Shown: positions 40,702-50,809, counted from the stretch's first letter. The stretch: DNA of 64,000 nucleotides from Flavobacterium sp. (GCA_018401995.1 JAGYJR010000005.1:60584-124583); one strand, 5' to 3'. Notes: generated by a model not told the origin, from the sequence alone. Numbers and translations are program-made.

Positions 40702-43080
40702 ATGATTCAAAATAAAAGAATTCTTTTGATATTTTCAATGTTTTTTTTCATTTTAAAACTTCATGCTCAAGAAAAATTTACATTGAGTGGAGCCATCACT
40801 GATGAAATAAACGGAGAAACACTTATTGGTGTCAATATTATTATCAATGAATTAAAAACAGGAACCACAACAAACGAATATGGCTTCTACTCGATTACAT
40901 TACCTAAAGGAAATTATACAGTAACAATTTCTTACTTAGGATTTGATGATAAAGTAGAAAGTATTGTTTTAGAACAAAATATCAGAAAAAATTTTATATT
41001 AAAAGAATCTAATGTACAATTAAATGAAGTAGTTGTAACTGAAAACCCATACAAAATCAGCATTAAAAAACCAGAGATGAGTGCCAATAAATTATCTATT
41101 GCCACTATTAAACAAATGCCGGTTTTATTAGGAGAAGTAGATGTTATCAAATCACTCTTGTTTTTACCTGGAGTTACCAATGCTGGAGAAGGACAATCAG
41201 GTTTTAATGTTCGTGGTGGTGCAGCCGACCAAAATCTAGTACTTTTAGATGAAGCTACATTGTATAATACTTCACACGTTTTCGGATTATTTTCAGTTTT
41301 TAATGCGGATGCTATAAAAGATTTAAAATTATATAAAGGAGGTATTCCTGCAAAATATGGTGGAAGAGTGGCTTCCGTTTTAGATATCTACCAAAAAGAC
41401 GGAAACAGCAATAAATTTAGCATGAATGGCGGTATTGGATTGATTTCAAGTCGATTACTAGCAGAAGGACCAATAGTTAAAGATAAAGCTTCTTTTTTAG
41501 TAGCAGGAAGAGGATCTTATGCCCACCTATTTTTAAAACTTACCGACAACCAAAATACAGCTTATTTTTATGATTTAAACACAAAAATCAATTATAAACT
41601 CAATGAAAATAACAGTTTATTTTTATCGGGATATTTTGGAAGAGATATATTTTCTCTGAATGAATCATTTACAAATACCTACGGAAACACTACACTTAAT
41701 TTAAGATGGAATCACTTATTTTCCGAAAAACTATTTTCAAATTTATCATTGATTTATAGTGATTATTATTATGGTTTAACTTTAGACTTCATAGGATTCA
41801 ATTGGGATTCTGGAATCAAAAACTATAATATAAAATACGATTTTAAACACTACATTTCAGATAAAATCACCTTAAATTATGGAACAAATCTAACTAAGTA
41901 CGATTTGAATCCCGGAACAATTGAACCAATAAATGAAGAATCTTCAATAAACTTCAGACAATTAGATAGAAAATACGCACTTGAGACCGCTTTTTATGGC
42001 GATATAGAACAACAACTTTCAAAAAAAGTATCAGTATCCTACGGATTTAGATATAGCTTTTTCAACCGTTTAGGAAGTTCAACTGTTAATATTTATGAAA
42101 ACAATCAACCGGTATTGTACAACGAAGAGCTTAAAATCTATGAAAAAGCAACACCAATTGATACCAAATTCTATGGTAGAAACAAATCAATTGCAGAATA
42201 CTCAAATTTTGAACCGCGTTTTACGATTGCCTATGAATTGAATGAAAATCAATCCATCAAAGCAAGTTATAATAGAATGGCACAATACCTCCAATTGGTT
42301 TCAAATACACAATCGCCGACACCATTAGATGTTTGGACGCCAAGTGATAACTATATAAAACCACAAATAGCAGATCAAGTGGCTGTTGGTTACTTCCAAA
42401 ACTTTAATAATGGCGACTATACTTTAGAATTAGAAAGTTATTACAAAAAAGTTGAAAATCGAATGGACTATATTGATGGTGCCGATTTAATTGCCAATGA
42501 AGCGATTGAACAAGTAATTTTAAATGGAAGAATGCGTTCCTACGGTCTAGAAATGTTAATTAGAAAAAATAGTGGTGATTTAAACGGTTGGATTGCCTAC
42601 ACTTTGTCACGTTCCGAGCAACAAACACCGGGAAGAACACCAACAGAAATTGGCATTAACAACGGAGAATGGTATCGTTCTGCTTACGATAAAACACACA
42701 ATTTAGCAGTAACCGGAAGCTATAAACTAAATGAAAAGTGGACTTTTGGAGCCAATTTCACCTTGCAAACAGGTCAACCTGTAACATTTCCTACTGGGAA
42801 ATATGTATTTCAAGGTGTAACAGTTCCTAGTTATAATTCAAGAAATGAAGATAGATTACCTGCATATCACCGATTGGATATATCCGCTACTTTAACGCCA
42901 AAACATAAAGAAAAACACAAATACAAACGTGAATGGGTTTTTGGTATCTACAATTTATACAGTCGTTTCAATGCTGCTTCTATTAATTTCAGACAAAATT
43001 CAGAAACAGGTAATAATGAAGCCGTGCGTTTGTCGATTTTTGGAATAGTTCCATCAGTTTCTTATAATTTTAAATTCTAA
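40702..43080 (+). CDS. TonB-dependent outer-membrane receptor with N-terminal carboxypeptidase-regulatory domain
   Basis: Outer-membrane porin-like transporter energised by TonB/ExbBD. Signal peptide (1-22, ending HAQ), CarboxypepD_reg-like domain (about 27-105, LSGAITDEINGETLIGVNIIIN and NGFYSITLPKGNYTV-like text), plug (about 110-230, with GEVDVIKSLLFLPGVTNAGEGQ and FNVRGGAADQNLVLLDEATLYN), then a barrel to the terminal YNFKF. 792 residues, ending in an aromatic residue as outer-membrane barrels do. Directly followed by a DUF4249 lipoprotein gene, its usual partner. Ligand unknown. Confidence 0.93.
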   Translation: MIQNKRILLIFSMFFFILKLHAQEKFTLSGAITDEINGETLIGVNIIINELKTGTTTNEYGFYSITLPKGNYTVTISYLGFDDKVESIVLEQNIRKNFILKESNVQLNEVVVTENPYKISIKKPEMSANKLSIATIKQMPVLLGEVDVIKSLLFLPGVTNAGEGQSGFNVRGGAADQNLVLLDEATLYNTSHVFGLFSVFNADAIKDLKLYKGGIPAKYGGRVASVLDIYQKDGNSNKFSMNGGIGLISSRLLAEGPIVKDKASFLVAGRGSYAHLFLKLTDNQNTAYFYDLNTKINYKLNENNSLFLSGYFGRDIFSLNESFTNTYGNTTLNLRWNHLFSEKLFSNLSLIYSDYYYGLTLDFIGFNWDSGIKNYNIKYDFKHYISDKITLNYGTNLTKYDLNPGTIEPINEESSINFRQLDRKYALETAFYGDIEQQLSKKVSVSYGFRYSFFNRLGSSTVNIYENNQPVLYNEELKIYEKATPIDTKFYGRNKSIAEYSNFEPRFTIAYELNENQSIKASYNRMAQYLQLVSNTQSPTPLDVWTPSDNYIKPQIADQVAVGYFQNFNNGDYTLELESYYKKVENRMDYIDGADLIANEAIEQVILNGRMRSYGLEMLIRKNSGDLNGWIAYTLSRSEQQTPGRTPTEIGINNGEWYRSAYDKTHNLAVTGSYKLNEKWTFGANFTLQTGQPVTFPTGKYVFQGVTVPSYNSRNEDRLPAYHRLDISATLTPKHKEKHKYKREWVFGIYNLYSRFNAASINFRQNSETGNNEAVRLSIFGIVPSVSYNFKF

Positions 43081-43084
43081 AAGC

Positions 43085-43912
43085 ATGAAAAAGTTAATTA
43101 TATATTTCGTTTTAGTTTTTACAACTGTGTTATTTTCAAGTTGTGAAGATGTAATTGATGTAGATTTAAATAATGCCGAACCAAAATTAGTTATTGATGG
43201 AATTATTAAATGGCAAAAAGGAACTACTGGTGCTGAACAAGTAATAAAGCTTAGTTTAACTAATGATTTTTTCACAAACGATATTCTTGCTGCTAATGGT
43301 GCATCAGTAACAATAACAAACTCACTTAATGAAACATTTATTTTTCTTGAAGATGGAGTTACAGGAAATTATATTTGTAACAATTTTAATCCCGTAATCG
43401 GAGAAACATATTCACTAGTAGTCGTTTACAATGGAGAATTATATTCGGCTACGAATACTTTTGTTGCAGGTCCTCCCATATTAAACGTACAACAAGAAAT
43501 TGCTCAAGGCTTTGGCGGAGAAGATGAAATTGAAATTAAATATTTTTTTCAAGATAACGGTTCAGAAGACAATTATTACCTTTTAGGAGTTAAAAATCCG
43601 AATAAACAAATTCCAGAATTTGGTGTAGTAAGTGATGAGTTTTTTCAAGGAAATCTCATGTTTGGTTTTTACGGAAGTAGTGAAACGGAGTCAGGGATAA
43701 CATTAAAACTAAGTGTTCAGGGAATCACATTTGGTTATTATAATTATATGAATATTTTAACTACTATTGCGGGAAGTGGTACCGGAAATCCATTTGCTAC
43801 ACCTCCAGCAACATTGAGAGGAAATATAATAAACCAAACCAATTCAGATAATTTTCCTTTAGGGTATTTTCATTTATCTGAAATTGACGAAATAGATTAC
43901 TTAGTTCAGTAA
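43085..43912 (+). CDS. DUF4249 lipoprotein, partner of the TonB receptor
   Basis: Surface or outer-membrane lipoprotein of the DUF4249 family, regularly encoded next to CarboxypepD-type TonB receptors. Lipobox VLFSSC (Cys20) then EDVIDVDLNNAEPKLVIDGIIKW, the family's N-terminal signature, followed by immunoglobulin-like strands (GETYSLVVVYNGELYSATN). 275 residues. Begins 5 bases after the receptor stop, clearly one operon. By analogy to SusD-like partners it probably assists ligand capture. Confidence 0.88.
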   Translation: MKKLIIYFVLVFTTVLFSSCEDVIDVDLNNAEPKLVIDGIIKWQKGTTGAEQVIKLSLTNDFFTNDILAANGASVTITNSLNETFIFLEDGVTGNYICNNFNPVIGETYSLVVVYNGELYSATNTFVAGPPILNVQQEIAQGFGGEDEIEIKYFFQDNGSEDNYYLLGVKNPNKQIPEFGVVSDEFFQGNLMFGFYGSSETESGITLKLSVQGITFGYYNYMNILTTIAGSGTGNPFATPPATLRGNIINQTNSDNFPLGYFHLSEIDEIDYLVQ

Positions 43913-43974
43913 AAAGACAAGAACAAATTCAAAAATCAAGTTTAACTTGAAACCAGAAACTTTAAACTAAAAAA

Positions 43975-44637
43975 ATGTCATCACACCACATAGTCCGAGA
44001 CGATCAAGAACCAGCTTTAATCATTGCCAATGGTGCTTCCTGTGGTGAAGAGCTTATGGGACAATTATTGGAATGGTCGCCATTAGTAATTGTTCTCGAT
44101 TCTGCCATTGAACGTGTTTTTGAATTAGGAATAAAAGTAGATGTTTTGTTAGGAGATTTTGACCGAGGTTTCAATCCTGAATATTACTTAGAAAAACAAT
44201 ATCCATTGGAAATTGTACACACACCCAACCAAGACAAAACCGATTTAGAAAAAGCATTAGATTATTTGGTAGTAAAAGGACATAAAGCAGTAAATGTGAT
44301 TTGGGCAACAGGAAAACGCGCCGATCATACGATTACCAATATTACCAGTATCGTAAAATTCAGAAATCAACTGAAAATTGTATTGTTAGATGACCATTCC
44401 AAAATCTTCTTATTACCCAATGTTTACGAAAAATGGTATCCAAAAAACACGACTATTTCTTTAATTCCAATAGGAAAAGTAACAGGAATTCATTCCAAAA
44501 ACTTATTCTATCCGCTAAAAGATGACGAACTCACTATTGGTTATCGAACTGGAAGCAGCAATCACGTTTCCGAAGACGGTATCGTTTCAATTAAACACGA
44601 AGAAGGTGATTTGTTGTTGATGGAATGTTGGGATTAA
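43975..44637 (+). CDS. thiN: Thiamine pyrophosphokinase
   Basis: Transfers pyrophosphate from ATP to thiamine to make thiamine diphosphate. 220 residues: ANGASCGEELM near 20, LLGDFDRGF near 60 (Asp-rich catalytic loop), TPNQDKTDLEKALDYL near 83, ATGKRADHTITNI near 108, and a C-terminal beta domain ending in GSSNHVSEDGIVSIKHEEGDLLLM. All typical of the family. Followed 43 bases later by uvrB. Confidence 0.9.
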   Translation: MSSHHIVRDDQEPALIIANGASCGEELMGQLLEWSPLVIVLDSAIERVFELGIKVDVLLGDFDRGFNPEYYLEKQYPLEIVHTPNQDKTDLEKALDYLVVKGHKAVNVIWATGKRADHTITNITSIVKFRNQLKIVLLDDHSKIFLLPNVYEKWYPKNTTISLIPIGKVTGIHSKNLFYPLKDDELTIGYRTGSSNHVSEDGIVSIKHEEGDLLLMECWD

Positions 44638-44640
44638 CTT

Positions 44641-44675
44641 CGTAACTTTGTACTTTACACTTTATACTTTGCACT
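44641..44675. repeat. ACTTTGTACTTTAnACTTTAT low-complexity element
   Basis: The gap before uvrB repeats the word ACTTT(G/A) (TAACTTTG, TACTTTACACTTTATACTTTG). A near copy (TACTTTGTACTTTATACTTTA) lies at 33904-33924. The words overlap the -7 consensus TAnnTTTG, so they may provide spare promoters for uvrB. Confidence 0.35.
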
Positions 44676-44680
44676 TTTAA

Positions 44681-46672
44681 ATGAAATTCCAAGTCGTTTC
44701 CGATTATAAACCAACTGGTGACCAACCACAAGCTATTGAAAAACTTTCAAAAGGCATTCTCAATGGTGAAAAATACCAAACCTTGTTAGGTGTTACGGGT
44801 TCTGGAAAGACTTTTACTGTAGCTAATGTGGTACAAGAAGTCCAAAAACCAACACTAGTTTTAGCACATAATAAAACCTTAGCTGCCCAATTATATTCTG
44901 AATTCAAACAGTTTTTTCCGAATAATTCAGTGCAATATTTCGTTTCGTATTACGATTATTACCAACCCGAAGCTTTCATTCCTGTAACTGGAACGTATAT
45001 TGAGAAAGATTTATCGATTAATGAAGAACTAGAAAAACTGCGATTAAGTACCACTTCTGCCCTACTTTCGGGTCGCCGTGATATTATTGTAATTTCGTCG
45101 GTTTCGTGTTTGTACGGAATTGGAAATCCAGTAGAATTTCAGAAAAACGTGATTAATTTGGAAGTCAACCAACAAATTTCGCGTACCAAATTACTCCATC
45201 AATTAGTACAAAGTTTGTACTCCAGAACCGAAGCAGAATTTACGCCTGGAAATTTCAGAATCAAAGGCGATATCGTAGAAATTTTCCCAAGTTATGGCGA
45301 TGAACCCTTCAGAATTCACTTTTTTGGTGATGAAATTGAAGAAATTGAAGCTTTTGATACCAAAAACGCACAAGTAATCGAACGCTACGAAAAACTAACG
45401 ATTTACCCAGCCAATATGTTCGTAACTTCACCCGATGTCTTGCAAAATGCGATTTGGGAAATCCAACAAGATTTGGTAAAACAAGTCGATTATTTCAAAG
45501 AAATTGGCAAACATTTGGAAGCAAAACGATTGGAAGAACGTACCAATTTCGATTTGGAAATGATTCGAGAACTCGGTTATTGCTCTGGAATTGAAAACTA
45601 TTCCCGCTATTTAGACGGAAGAGAACCTGGAACTCGACCTTTCTGTTTATTAGATTATTTTCCAGATGATTATTTGATGGTGGTTGATGAGAGTCACGTG
45701 ACGATTTCGCAAGTTCATGCGATGTACGGTGGCGATAGAAGCAGGAAAGAAAACTTGGTAGAATACGGTTTCCGTTTGCCAGCTGCTATGGACAATCGTC
45801 CGTTGAAATTTGAGGAATTTGAAGCGTTACAAAATCAAGTCGTTTATGTTTCGGCAACACCAGCAGATTACGAGTTGCAAAAATCGGAAGGCATTTATGT
45901 AGAACAAGTTATTCGTCCTACAGGATTGCTCGACCCAATTATAGAAATTCGTCCAAGTGCGAATCAAATTGATGATTTAATTGAAGAAATTCAACTGCGA
46001 TGTGAAGCCGACGAACGTGTTTTGGTTACCACATTAACCAAAAGAATGGCAGAAGAATTGGCGAAATATTTAACTAAAGTGGCGATTCGTTGTCGCTATA
46101 TTCATTCGGATGTAGATACTTTGGAACGTGTAGAAATCATGCAAGATTTACGAAAAGGATTGTTTGATGTATTAATTGGTGTGAACTTGCTTCGTGAAGG
46201 TTTGGATTTACCCGAAGTTTCTTTGGTAGCCATTTTAGATGCAGATAAAGAAGGTTTCTTACGAAGCCATCGTTCATTAACGCAAACTGTTGGTAGAGCC
46301 GCACGAAATGTAAATGGAAAAGCTATAATGTATGCGGATAAAATTACAAATTCGATGCAAAAAACCATTGACGAAACTAATTATAGAAGAGAAAAACAAA
46401 CCAATTACAACACCAAACACGGTTTACAACCCAAAGCCTTAAACAAAAGTTTAGGAAGTGCGTTAAGTGGTAATTCGGTGTCAACAGGTTATTTTGAAAA
46501 AGAAGCTTTGAAAGCTGCTGAACCTGAAAGTTTGTATTTAAGTAAACCAGAAATAGAAAAGAAAATTCGCGACTTAAGAAAACAAATGGAAAAAGCCGCT
46601 AAAGAATTGGATTTCATGCAAGCTGCCAAATTTAGAGACGAAATTCAAGCGTTACAGGAGAAAATTAAATAA
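44681..46672 (+). CDS. uvrB: Excinuclease ABC subunit UvrB
   Basis: DNA-helicase-like core of nucleotide excision repair, loaded by UvrA and cut-stimulating with UvrC. 663 residues: GDQPQAIEKL, Walker A GVTGSGKT near 36, the beta-hairpin region FVSYYDYYQPEAFIP near 91, DESHVTI near 345 (Walker B), VYVSATPADYE near 390, helicase motif V VLIGVNLLREGLDLPEVSL near 500, QTVGRAARN near 540, and a C-terminal UVR motif (KAAKELDFMQAAKFRDEI). Confidence 0.96.
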   Translation: MKFQVVSDYKPTGDQPQAIEKLSKGILNGEKYQTLLGVTGSGKTFTVANVVQEVQKPTLVLAHNKTLAAQLYSEFKQFFPNNSVQYFVSYYDYYQPEAFIPVTGTYIEKDLSINEELEKLRLSTTSALLSGRRDIIVISSVSCLYGIGNPVEFQKNVINLEVNQQISRTKLLHQLVQSLYSRTEAEFTPGNFRIKGDIVEIFPSYGDEPFRIHFFGDEIEEIEAFDTKNAQVIERYEKLTIYPANMFVTSPDVLQNAIWEIQQDLVKQVDYFKEIGKHLEAKRLEERTNFDLEMIRELGYCSGIENYSRYLDGREPGTRPFCLLDYFPDDYLMVVDESHVTISQVHAMYGGDRSRKENLVEYGFRLPAAMDNRPLKFEEFEALQNQVVYVSATPADYELQKSEGIYVEQVIRPTGLLDPIIEIRPSANQIDDLIEEIQLRCEADERVLVTTLTKRMAEELAKYLTKVAIRCRYIHSDVDTLERVEIMQDLRKGLFDVLIGVNLLREGLDLPEVSLVAILDADKEGFLRSHRSLTQTVGRAARNVNGKAIMYADKITNSMQKTIDETNYRREKQTNYNTKHGLQPKALNKSLGSALSGNSVSTGYFEKEALKAAEPESLYLSKPEIEKKIRDLRKQMEKAAKELDFMQAAKFRDEIQALQEKIK

Positions 46673-46682
46673 AAAATAAAGA

Positions 46683-47420
46683 ATGCCTTTTACATTTTCA
46701 CATCCAGCTTTAATATTACCATTAACATATTTACCAAAAAAATGGTTCTCTTTAACAGGTCTTGTCATTGGTAGTCTAACTCCCGATTTTGAATACTTTA
46801 TAAGGATGAGAATTAAAAGCAATTATAGCCACACAATTGAAGGACTTTTCTGGTTTGATTTACCTTTAGGAATTCTTCTTGCATTTATTTATCATAACAT
46901 AGTCCGAAATAACCTATTCGAAAATTCACCATTTTTTTTAAAATCAAAATTTTTAAACTTTAGTCAATTTAATTGGAATGAATATTTCAAAAGAAACTGG
47001 TTTGTTGTAATAATATCAATTTTAATTGGAGCTGCTTCTCATATTTTCTGGGATAGTTTCACACATGATGATGGTTATTTTGTGAAAACAATTCCAAGAT
47101 TATCTGAAACCGTAAAACTTTTCGCTGTAGAAATTCCAATATTGAAAATCTTACAACATTCATCAACTTTGGTTGGTGCTTTTGTTATTGCTTTTGCTAT
47201 TTATAAATTACCAATATATAAAACTGAAAAAGTAAATATAAATTTAAAATACTGGATAGTAATATTTGGACTAACTTTAATGATAATTAGTTTAAGACTT
47301 TTAAACGGACTTGAACTAAGGCAATATGGCAACGTTATTGTTACAACAATTTCGGCACTGTTAATTTCATTAATTATCACACCTCAACTTATGAAAATTA
47401 AAAATAATAACTCTTTATAA
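46683..47420 (+). CDS. DUF4184 family membrane protein
   Basis: Multi-pass inner-membrane protein of unknown function. 245 residues opening with MPFTFSHPALILPLTYLP, the family signature (F-SHPA), then GLVIGSLTPDFEYFIRM and SHTIEGLFWFDLPLGI. Conserved His and Asp (SHPA, TPDFEYF, SHIFWDSFTHDDGYF) suggest a membrane metal-dependent hydrolase related to the YdjM/LrgA-like group. About six hydrophobic segments. Starts 10 bases after uvrB and 10 before the DUF4375 gene, so it shares the uvrB transcript. Confidence 0.82.
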   Translation: MPFTFSHPALILPLTYLPKKWFSLTGLVIGSLTPDFEYFIRMRIKSNYSHTIEGLFWFDLPLGILLAFIYHNIVRNNLFENSPFFLKSKFLNFSQFNWNEYFKRNWFVVIISILIGAASHIFWDSFTHDDGYFVKTIPRLSETVKLFAVEIPILKILQHSSTLVGAFVIAFAIYKLPIYKTEKVNINLKYWIVIFGLTLMIISLRLLNGLELRQYGNVIVTTISALLISLIITPQLMKIKNNNSL

Positions 47421-47430
47421 AACAAAAACC

Positions 47431-47904
47431 ATGAGTAAAATAAACGAAATTGTAAACCTAGCAGACGAAATCGAAATCATCGAAGCGGTTGGTACCATTA
47501 TTTGGAATAAAAAAGAAGAAACAGACGGCTTTACCGATTTATCTGAAGGCGAAAAAACGTTTGTACTAATCGATATTTTTGAAGGCGCCATGAACGAAGG
47601 CGGATTTCAGTTCTTCTTCGAAAATGAAACTGGCGATTATGCTAGAGAAATTGTAGAAGCGTACAAGAAAATTGGCGCTACAAAAACAGCAAATATCATT
47701 GCAAAAGCTATTGGTTTATTCGGAATCAACAATTTCTCAGAAGATTTAGAAACTAGAATAATTACAATTGAAAATCTAGACGAGAAAGTATTTTCTGGTT
47801 GGGAAGATTTAGACGAAATTTTCTTTAATGACGAACAAGAAGAAGATGTTGTCGCTTTGATTGTTGGGTACATCAAAAACAATAAAAGCGAGTTCAACTA
47901 CTAA
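47431..47904 (+). CDS. DUF4375 (DMP19-like) protein
   Basis: Small acidic protein of the DMP19/DUF4375 family, founded on a Neisseria DNA-mimic protein. The family core is clear at about 50-100: IFEGAMNEGGFQFFFENETGDYAREIVEAYK, then IGATKTANIIAKAIGLF. 157 residues, strongly acidic, no signal peptide. Last gene of the uvrB-DUF4184-DUF4375 run. The stop overlaps the convergent TerB-like gene by 4 bases. Whether it mimics DNA here is open; most DUF4375 proteins are uncharacterised. Confidence 0.82.
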   Translation: MSKINEIVNLADEIEIIEAVGTIIWNKKEETDGFTDLSEGEKTFVLIDIFEGAMNEGGFQFFFENETGDYAREIVEAYKKIGATKTANIIAKAIGLFGINNFSEDLETRIITIENLDEKVFSGWEDLDEIFFNDEQEEDVVALIVGYIKNNKSEFNY

Positions 47905-48302
47905 TTATGCTGCTCACTAAAAATTGCCAACAAGATTTCGCCTTCGATCATTCTTGTTGGTGATTCTTTCATCAATTGCAACACACGCTTCATCGCATAC
48001 GGATTCAATCCCATATTGATTCCGATTTCTTTCAGCTTTACATATTCTTTTTCATGAACGTATTCGTCGGCATGCATTAACAACGCTAAACGATAAAATT
48101 GACAAATGCGGTGAAATTCATCTTTAACCACATTTTTACTTTCTTTCTTTTCAAATAATTTATGCAAGGTTGACTTATCAACCTCTAATTCTTGTGCAAT
48201 AATCGAAATAAAATCGTACTCTCTATCGTGCAACTCACCATCAACAACAGCAAATGCAATCATTTCTTGCAACAAACTTATTTTATCTTGAAACTCATCC
48301 AT
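47901..48302 (-). CDS. TerB-like helical protein
   Basis: Resembles the TerB/DjlA N-terminal domain: ISLLQEMIAFAVVDGELHDREYDFISIIAQEL is the usual acidic metal-binding first helix pair, followed by FYRLALLMHADEYVHEKEYVKLKEIGINMGL. 133 residues from ATG 48302. An alternative ATG at 48362 would add 20 residues (MLKGIHLISDLLFLPKRKRF) but leave only 13 bases to the divergent DUF1456 gene. Cytosolic, role unknown. Confidence 0.65.
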   Translation of the reverse strand: MDEFQDKISLLQEMIAFAVVDGELHDREYDFISIIAQELEVDKSTLHKLFEKKESKNVVKDEFHRICQFYRLALLMHADEYVHEKEYVKLKEIGINMGLNPYAMKRVLQLMKESPTRMIEGEILLAIFSEQHN

Positions 48303-48375
48303 AAAGCGTTTTCTTTTTGGTAAAAATAATAAATCTGAAATTAAATGAATACCTTTGAGCATAATTTTTACATTT

Positions 48376-48807
48376 ATGACTAATAACGATATTTTCAAAA
48401 AGCTTCGAGTTGCTCTACAATTACGTGATGACCAAATAGTTGAAATCCTAGAATTAGTTGATTTTAGAATCTCAAAAGGCGAATTAGGAAACATTTTTAG
48501 AAAAGAAGATCATCCAAATTACATGGAATGTGGCGACCAACTTTTACGAAATTTCCTTAACGGATTAGTTATTCATTTACGCGGTACTAAAGAAGAACCA
48601 AAAAATCCATTGGAAGTAATTAAATCGCATAAAAATCAGGCACCAAAAGCTACTGACGATACAAAAAAGCCAACAGAAAAGAAATTTTCTGATAAAAAAC
48701 CAACAAGCGCCAATACCAAAAAGGCTCCAGCCAAAAACTTTAAGAAAAAAACAGCAAAACCAGCTCCAATTGTAGAAAAAGTAAGGTTTAAAAACGGAAA
48801 AAATTAG
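48376..48807 (+). CDS. DUF1456 family protein
   Basis: YehS-like protein (DUF1456). MTNNDIFKKLRVALQLRDDQ begins the domain; DFRISKGELGNIFRKEDHPNY and CGDQLLRNFLNGLVIHLRG complete it at about residue 76. Only one of the two copies seen in longer members is present. The last 65 residues are Lys/Pro/Ala-rich and disordered, likely nucleic-acid binding. An upstream ATG at 48355 is not used in homologues. 143 residues. Confidence 0.85.
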   Translation: MTNNDIFKKLRVALQLRDDQIVEILELVDFRISKGELGNIFRKEDHPNYMECGDQLLRNFLNGLVIHLRGTKEEPKNPLEVIKSHKNQAPKATDDTKKPTEKKFSDKKPTSANTKKAPAKNFKKKTAKPAPIVEKVRFKNGKN

Positions 48808-48886
48808 TCATAAGATTAGTTTTCCATTACTCAACTTCTTTTTGTATTTTTGAAAACTGATTAAAAAATGAAGTAAAACAAAATAA

Positions 48887-50809
48887 ATGCAATTTAAACA
48901 CCCCGAAATCCTGTATTTCCTTTTCGCTTTGGTTATACCAATTTTGGTGCATTTGTTTCAATTACGTCGCTTTAAAAAAGAGTTGTTTACCAATGTCAAA
49001 CTGCTTAAAGAACTTCAAACTCAAACCCGAAAAAGTGCTACCATCAAGAAATGGTTATTGCTTTTCACCCGATTGTTCTTGCTTGCTTTTTTGATTATTG
49101 CTTTTGCCCAACCGTTTTTTACAGCTAAAAATGCCGCAGCTAAAAACAATGAATTAGTCATTTTGTTAGACAATTCGTTTTCCATGCAAGCCAAAGGTGA
49201 AAATGGCGAATTGCTCAAAAGAAGCATTCAAGATATTTTAGAAAATTTCGATGAAAACCAACAATTTTCGCTACTAACTACCAATGAAAATTTTTGGGAT
49301 GTTGATGCCAAAACCATTCAAAACGAACTCCAAAAAATCACGTATGCGCCGTTTTCGTTTGAAGTCGATTATTTACTGACGCAAGTGGCTTCCAAAAAAC
49401 CAAATGCAACTATCGATTATTTCATTATTTCGGATGCTGTGGAATTTTCTTCCAAAAAACTAGCACAAATTTCAGAAAATAATCCCGTTTATTTTTGGCA
49501 ACCCAAAGCTCAGAATACCAATAATATTGCGATTTCCAATGTTCGTTTATTGCAATCTCTAGAAAATTTGAACGAAATTGAAGTCGAACTGCAACGTTTT
49601 GGAGATTATGAGGAAGCCATACCGTTAGCAGTTTACCAAAATGATACCGTAATTGCCAAAGCCATTGTGCCAATGCAATCCGAAAAAGAAACGGTAAAAT
49701 TAGCACTTCCAAAAAAAGAAATTCAAGCTAAAGTTACCATTCAAGATAACAGTTTAAGCTTCGATAACGACTACTTTTTTACGCTTGGAAAACCCCAAAA
49801 ACCAAAGGTTACATTCATTGGAACTACTGCCAAAAATAAATTCCTAAACCGCATCATTACTGTAGACGAGTTTGAAGTTACGGATACCGAATTGGCCCAA
49901 CTGAATTACAGTAAAATCGAAGAACAAAACACGATTATCTTGAATGAATTGGTAGAAATTCCGCAAGCGTTGCAAACCAATTTGAAAGCGTTCTACGAAA
50001 AAGGCGGAAACATTGTTTTAATTCCCTCCGAAGAAAATAATGTTTCGAATTTGAACCAATTCCTGAACACTTTTGGAAGAAATACTTTTGCCAAACAAGA
50101 AAAAAACACCAAAAACATCACGAAAATTAGCTTCAAACATCCGCTTTTCAACCAAGTTTTTGAAAAAGAAGTAAGCAATTTTCAATATCCAAATACTACT
50201 TCATCACTGACTTTCAATGGCAATGCCGCTGGAATTTTGCAATACGATGATGGTAGTAATTTCTTGGCTTCCATTGGCAATCAATTAGGAAAAATCTATG
50301 TTTTTGCCACACCAATTAACAAGCAACAAACCAATTTTCAAAATTCACCATTGATTGTTCCTGTTTTTTACAACATGGCAATGACAAATGCAAATGCGAA
50401 CAACCAAACGTTCACCATTGGTGCCAACGAAAGTTTCTTGATTGAAGCAACTTTGAGTAAAGATGAAGTCGTGAGTATTCAGAATGCTTCGTCGAGTTTT
50501 ATTCCCATGCAACAAATTTTACCTACCAAAGTGAAAATCAATTTTGGCGATTATCCAGAACAAGCTGGAAACTTTGCTATCAAACAAAAAAACAATACCA
50601 TTGCTAAAGTAAGTTTCAATTATCCAAGAAACGAAAGCAATTTGAATACCAACACAACACTACCAAAGGTAAACTATGTCAACAACTCGGAATCGGTTTT
50701 GAACACTCTGTTAGCAGAACGAACCGATACGGTTTTGTGGAAATGGTTTCTGATAGGAACACTATTATTTTTATTGATTGAACTACTAATCCAAAAATTC
50801 GTAAAATGA
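48887..50809 (+). CDS. BatA-domain membrane protein with von Willebrand A-like region
   Basis: Inner-membrane protein of the Bacteroides aerotolerance (BatA/CoxE-type) group. N-terminal BatA domain of two helices: FKHPEILYFLFALVIPILVHLFQLRRFKKE then a second helix about 57-77 ending AQPFF. A vWA-like part begins LVILLDNSFSMQAKGENG, a DxSxS-type metal-site motif in which DNSFS matches. C-terminal helix at about 615-636. 640 residues. A TATTTTTG box lies at 48845-48852. Its stop overlaps the next gene by 4 bases (ATGA). Confidence 0.85.
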   Translation: MQFKHPEILYFLFALVIPILVHLFQLRRFKKELFTNVKLLKELQTQTRKSATIKKWLLLFTRLFLLAFLIIAFAQPFFTAKNAAAKNNELVILLDNSFSMQAKGENGELLKRSIQDILENFDENQQFSLLTTNENFWDVDAKTIQNELQKITYAPFSFEVDYLLTQVASKKPNATIDYFIISDAVEFSSKKLAQISENNPVYFWQPKAQNTNNIAISNVRLLQSLENLNEIEVELQRFGDYEEAIPLAVYQNDTVIAKAIVPMQSEKETVKLALPKKEIQAKVTIQDNSLSFDNDYFFTLGKPQKPKVTFIGTTAKNKFLNRIITVDEFEVTDTELAQLNYSKIEEQNTIILNELVEIPQALQTNLKAFYEKGGNIVLIPSEENNVSNLNQFLNTFGRNTFAKQEKNTKNITKISFKHPLFNQVFEKEVSNFQYPNTTSSLTFNGNAAGILQYDDGSNFLASIGNQLGKIYVFATPINKQQTNFQNSPLIVPVFYNMAMTNANANNQTFTIGANESFLIEATLSKDEVVSIQNASSSFIPMQQILPTKVKINFGDYPEQAGNFAIKQKNNTIAKVSFNYPRNESNLNTNTTLPKVNYVNNSESVLNTLLAERTDTVLWKWFLIGTLLFLLIELLIQKFVK

